A DNA stretch of 64,000 nt from Zoogloea sp. (GTDB lineage Bacteria > Pseudomonadota > Gammaproteobacteria > Burkholderiales > Rhodocyclaceae): assembly GCF_030157465.1 (NCBI RefSeq), contig NZ_JAOAUU010000167.1:18906-82905 (forward strand). Direction: 5' to 3'. Positions within the stretch are counted from its first letter, which is position 1. Each line of letters opens with the position of its first letter. This document shows positions 60,637 through 64,000 of the stretch, piece by piece. The notes below the pieces were generated by a model. That model worked only from the letters and a program-made list of their open reading frames with translations, had not been told where the DNA came from and did not search any database. The position numbers and the translations under genes are program-made.

Positions 60637-61761
60637 TTACTCCTTGCCGATACCCAGCCAGCTGGCCTTGAGTGCCGAGACGCCGGCCGTGGCCACCGTG
60701 GCGTCCGCCGGGATGCCCGAGACGACGGAGGCCTCGCCGGTGCGGCCGATGATGTTGACCGCCGTGGCGCGGTAGCCGGTGGCGGTGCCGGCCCGGGCTG
60801 CGACGAAGACCCAGGTCTTGTTCTCGTGACGCAGGATGGCGCTGCCGGGCACCTGTACCGTGGTTTCGGTTGCGTTGCCCAATGCGAGGTCGACGGAGGT
60901 GGCCTGGCCGGGGCGCAGGGCCTCGGCGCCTTGGGTGACGAGGCCGCGCAGCAGCACGCTCTGGCTGGCCGGATCGACGGCGCGACCCACCGCGATCAGC
61001 CTGCCGCTGGCGCCGGCCGAGGCAATGGTGAGCGGTGTGCCGACCTTGGCCCGGGCGGCGATGGCCAGCGGCGCCTGGATCTCCACCGACAGCGGATCGA
61101 GCCGGGCGATGCGGTACAGCGGCGCGGATTGCTCGACGCGCTGGCCCACGCTCACGTGCTGTTCGAGCACGTTGCCGGCGATCGGCGCCACGAGGGAGAG
61201 GGTTTGCCCGCCGCTGTGCTGGGCGAGGGCGAGTTCCTGACGGCGCTCGGTGGCCTGGGCGGCGCTCTGGGCTGCGTTGGCGCGGCTTGCCTGCAGGCGC
61301 GATTCGGCGATCAGGCCTTCGCGAAAGAGTTGTTCGTCACGGCCGAGGCTCTGGCGGGCGAGGGTCGCCTGGGAGTCGGCCTGGATGCGGTCGCGCTGCA
61401 GTTCGAGCGCCTGCGGGCTGGAGATGCGGGCGAGTACCTCGCCCTTTTTCACGCTCATGCCGGGGGCGGTTTCCAGGCTTTCGACCACCCCGGCCAGCGG
61501 CGCTGCGATCACCCGCACCTGGCTGTTGGGAATGCCGACCGTGGCAGGCAGCCCGGATGCCGAGGTGCCGCCGCCCGGCACGACGCGCTGGACGACGATG
61601 CCGAGGGCCTGGCCCTGGGTGTTGGAGATGGCGACGAAGGCCGGATCGGCGGCGATGGCCCCGTGGGCGCCGGCCAGCAGGGCGAGCGCGGGCAGCAGGC
61701 GGCGGACGTGGGGACGACGGGCGGTGGGCTGCGGCGACATGTGGGCTCCGGCATGGGACAA
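60637..61761 (-). CDS. RND efflux periplasmic adaptor (CzcB family)
   Basis: VIAAPLAGVVESLETAPGMSVKKGEVLARISSPQALELQRD..., SLVAPIAGNVLEQHVSVGQRVE; next to czcA-like gene. Confidence 0.88.
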   Translation of the reverse strand: MSHAGAHMSPQPTARRPHVRRLLPALALLAGAHGAIAADPAFVAISNTQGQALGIVVQRVVPGGGTSASGLPATVGIPNSQVRVIAAPLAGVVESLETAPGMSVKKGEVLARISSPQALELQRDRIQADSQATLARQSLGRDEQLFREGLIAESRLQASRANAAQSAAQATERRQELALAQHSGGQTLSLVAPIAGNVLEQHVSVGQRVEQSAPLYRIARLDPLSVEIQAPLAIAARAKVGTPLTIASAGASGRLIAVGRAVDPASQSVLLRGLVTQGAEALRPGQATSVDLALGNATETTVQVPGSAILRHENKTWVFVAARAGTATGYRATAVNIIGRTGEASVVSGIPADATVATAGVSALKASWLGIGKE

Positions 61762-61840
61762 GATGGCATTGTCCCTGATGCTTCTTAATGTTTTCTTAAG
61801 CGTCGCACGGAACTTACCGGTACGAGGCAGGGGGGCGGTG

Positions 61841-62761
61841 CTACATCAGCACGAAATTTTGCGGCTTGAGCGGCTCGGGCCGGTTCTCCAGGCCGCGGTA
61901 TTCGGCCAGGTCGATCTCGATGACCCGGGTGATGGCATCCAGCGGAAGGTCGTTCTGGGCGGTGCCGAAGGGCTCCTCCAGCTCGTCGCCAAGGGCGTCC
62001 AGCCCGAAGAAGGTATAGGCCACCAGCGCCGTCAGCAGCGGCGTGGCGTGGCCGAGGGAGTGGACCAGGCCCAGGGGCAGCAGCACGCAGAAGATGTGGG
62101 CGGTGCGGTGCAGCAGCAGGGTGTAGGCGAAGGGCAGGGCCGTGTAGCGGATGCGTTCGCAGGCGCCCTGGATGGCGGTGAGCTGGTTGATGTGCTCGGC
62201 CATGGCGCAATAGGTGACCGAATCCAGCCGGCCGGCCTGGCGGGCCTGAAGCAGCAGGGCGGTGACGAGGCGCAGGATGCTGTCCGGGATGTTGTGGCCA
62301 GCCTTGATGGCGGTGATCTCGGCGGGCGCGAGTTCGGCCTTTGCCGCCTCGACGATGGGCCGGTCGCGCAGGCGGGCGGTCAGGGCCTTGGTGAAGGCGG
62401 TGCACAGGCGGAGCACGTCCTTGCGTTGCTGCTTTCCTTCTGCGTCGGTTTCCAGCAACTGGCTGTCGCGGGCCAGGCAGCGCAGCACAACCAGCAGGTT
62501 GCCGTAGTGCTTGCGGGCCTCCCACCAGCGGTCGTAGCAGGCGTTGTTGCGAAAACCGAGAAACAGCGACAGGGACAGGCCGAGGAAGGTGAAGGGGCCG
62601 GTAGCGAAATCGGGAAAACGTGGCCCGATGAGATCGGCCAGCAGGGTGACGAGGGTGGCGACCGCGGTGACGAAAAGCACCTGGGGCAGGATCAGCGGAA
62701 TGATGGAGCCCTTCCAGATAAAGAAGAGCTCCCGCATGCGCGGGCGGGGACGGACGATCAT
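61841..62761 (-). CDS. Bestrophin family ion channel (UPF0187)
   Basis: Start MIVRPRPRMRELFFIWKGSIIPLILPQVLF at 62761; FTFLGLSLSLFLGFRNNACYDRWWEARKHYGNLL. Confidence 0.88.
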   Translation of the reverse strand: MIVRPRPRMRELFFIWKGSIIPLILPQVLFVTAVATLVTLLADLIGPRFPDFATGPFTFLGLSLSLFLGFRNNACYDRWWEARKHYGNLLVVLRCLARDSQLLETDAEGKQQRKDVLRLCTAFTKALTARLRDRPIVEAAKAELAPAEITAIKAGHNIPDSILRLVTALLLQARQAGRLDSVTYCAMAEHINQLTAIQGACERIRYTALPFAYTLLLHRTAHIFCVLLPLGLVHSLGHATPLLTALVAYTFFGLDALGDELEEPFGTAQNDLPLDAITRVIEIDLAEYRGLENRPEPLKPQNFVLM

Positions 62762-63033
62762 TGTGGGGCGCAGGAATATGGAAGGCCGGGAGCGGCGGGG
62801 GCTTACTTTAGCAGGGGCCGGCCGGGCTGCACCAATCCGGGCGCTGACGTGCCTCGGCGGATGATTTTCAGCGCGATATGCGCAAGCTTCGGTCACATAA
62901 CCCGAATTGAGTGATATGCACGACGCTAACATGGTTATTCGTCCGCAATTTTCTGGCATGCTGCAATGCTGATTCGCTGCCTGCAGCGAGCCCGCTGCCG
63001 CTTTTCCTTCAATCCGTTACGGAGAGATGTCTC

Positions 63034-63630
63034 ATGAGCACTCGAATGGCCCCCAAAATCCTCGTTCCGCTGCTGTTAACGATCGCCTCCAGCCTGGCCG
63101 GTGCAGCCTGTGTGCCGGTGGTCGGCACGGTTCGGCTGACGCCCGATTTCGCCTGTACGATCAACCAGCCGGGCGTTGCCGAAGGCGCTGCCGCCGGCCT
63201 GTTTTCGGCTCAATTGGGCGAGTGTTTCTCGGTCAAGCTGAACCTGGCCGGTTTTCCGGTGGCAACGGGCTACGCCGGCCTGACCAACGAATACCTCGTC
63301 GGAGCCGCGGGCATGACCCAGACGCCGGCTGCGATTCCTCAGGGTGCCATGGACCCCCGGCCGCGCCAGATCGTGCAGACCGCGCGCAGCGCGATCACGC
63401 TGGGGTCCGGTTCGCGCAAAACCACCATCTACAGCACCGACGTGATCGTGACGCTGCCGGTGTTGGCCCCGACCGGTCAGGTGGTGGGTGCCAAAACCAT
63501 GACGGAGCAACTGGTCATTTCGGGCACCGACAAGCAGGGCGCCTTTGCCAACGTGACCGGCGTGCTGCACGTGATCGGCAGCAGCCTCGGGCAGGCTGCC
63601 CCGGTGGCGGGCCAGATCTGCATGCCCTGA
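63034..63630 (+). CDS. Secreted protein of unknown function
   Basis: Signal peptide MSTRMAPKILVPLLLTIASSLAGA; no recognised domain. Confidence 0.6.
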   Translation: MSTRMAPKILVPLLLTIASSLAGAACVPVVGTVRLTPDFACTINQPGVAEGAAAGLFSAQLGECFSVKLNLAGFPVATGYAGLTNEYLVGAAGMTQTPAAIPQGAMDPRPRQIVQTARSAITLGSGSRKTTIYSTDVIVTLPVLAPTGQVVGAKTMTEQLVISGTDKQGAFANVTGVLHVIGSSLGQAAPVAGQICMP

Positions 63631-63658
63631 TCGGGCAGGCCTTCCGCCAAGCACACAT

Positions 63659-63688
63659 CCAACGCCCCGCAAGGGGCGTTGGTGTTTT
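63659..63688 (+). terminator. Candidate Rho-independent terminator
   Basis: aacgcccc-gcaa-ggggcgttggtgtttt. Confidence 0.55.
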
Positions 63689-63901
63689 CAGGGAGAGATA
63701 AAAAGGCGATGTTCGCGTTAAGTGTGCAATCACGGTCACTGGCGGGTCCGCCGGGCTTTGAGGGTCTTGCCTGTCGGTGCGAAAGCACCCTCCCGCTTTT
63801 GGGCTCGCTGGTAATTCGTTCGAGCTCGAACCGTTGAGGCTTTACGTGACGGTTTTCCCGTGTTTTGAGTGACGTTGGCCGGGTCTCGCCCCGGCGGGCG
63901 A

Positions 63902-63933
63902 CCTTCTTCTTTGTTGTACGACAAAGAAGAAGG
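63902..63933. repeat. Perfect inverted repeat, 13-bp arms with 6-nt loop
   Basis: ccttcttctttgt-tgtacg-acaaagaagaagg. Confidence 0.8.
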
Positions 63934-64000
63934 CAAGAAAACGTACCCCGCTGCCGCGCCCCCTTCGGGGGTTCCCGCCCACGGTCGGATTTGCACATCC

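Overview
High-GC proteobacterial chromosome segment; gene content and order suggest a Rhodocyclales-like betaproteobacterium (inference only). Most of it is core metabolism: purT 3' end, FAH-family hydrolase, pckG, maeB, patatin, pbpG, IclR regulator, YhhQ, LrgAB/CidAB-like pair, two tandem DctP-type binding proteins, pmbA, darP, mog, msrPQ, surE-pcm-nlpD-rpoS, mltB, TgpA/DUF58/MoxR, histone-deacetylase-like, dapA-bamC, uL16 hydroxylase, rlmD, BI-1, tRNA-Ser(UGA), ChaN-PDZ, M1 peptidase, thrC. It also carries an incomplete Sox/flavocytochrome c cluster (44453-49296) and a Czc/Cus-type RND operon (55830-61761). Between these two lies an accessory island of about 6 kb (49.9-55.8 kb) with visibly lower GC and two overlapping genes: a TIR-domain protein and a 1439-aa membrane-anchored nSTAND1-type NTPase. 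The NTPase has a long, non-WD40 C-terminal region. This pair is the best candidate for a poorly described immune/conflict system. The NTPase gene contains an in-frame G10 homopolymer. Losing or gaining one G gives an almost immediate stop codon (TAG 54637-54639 or TGA 54647-54649), so the gene may be phase-variable. No rRNA genes or CRISPR arrays were seen, and no integrase or transposase was recognised.
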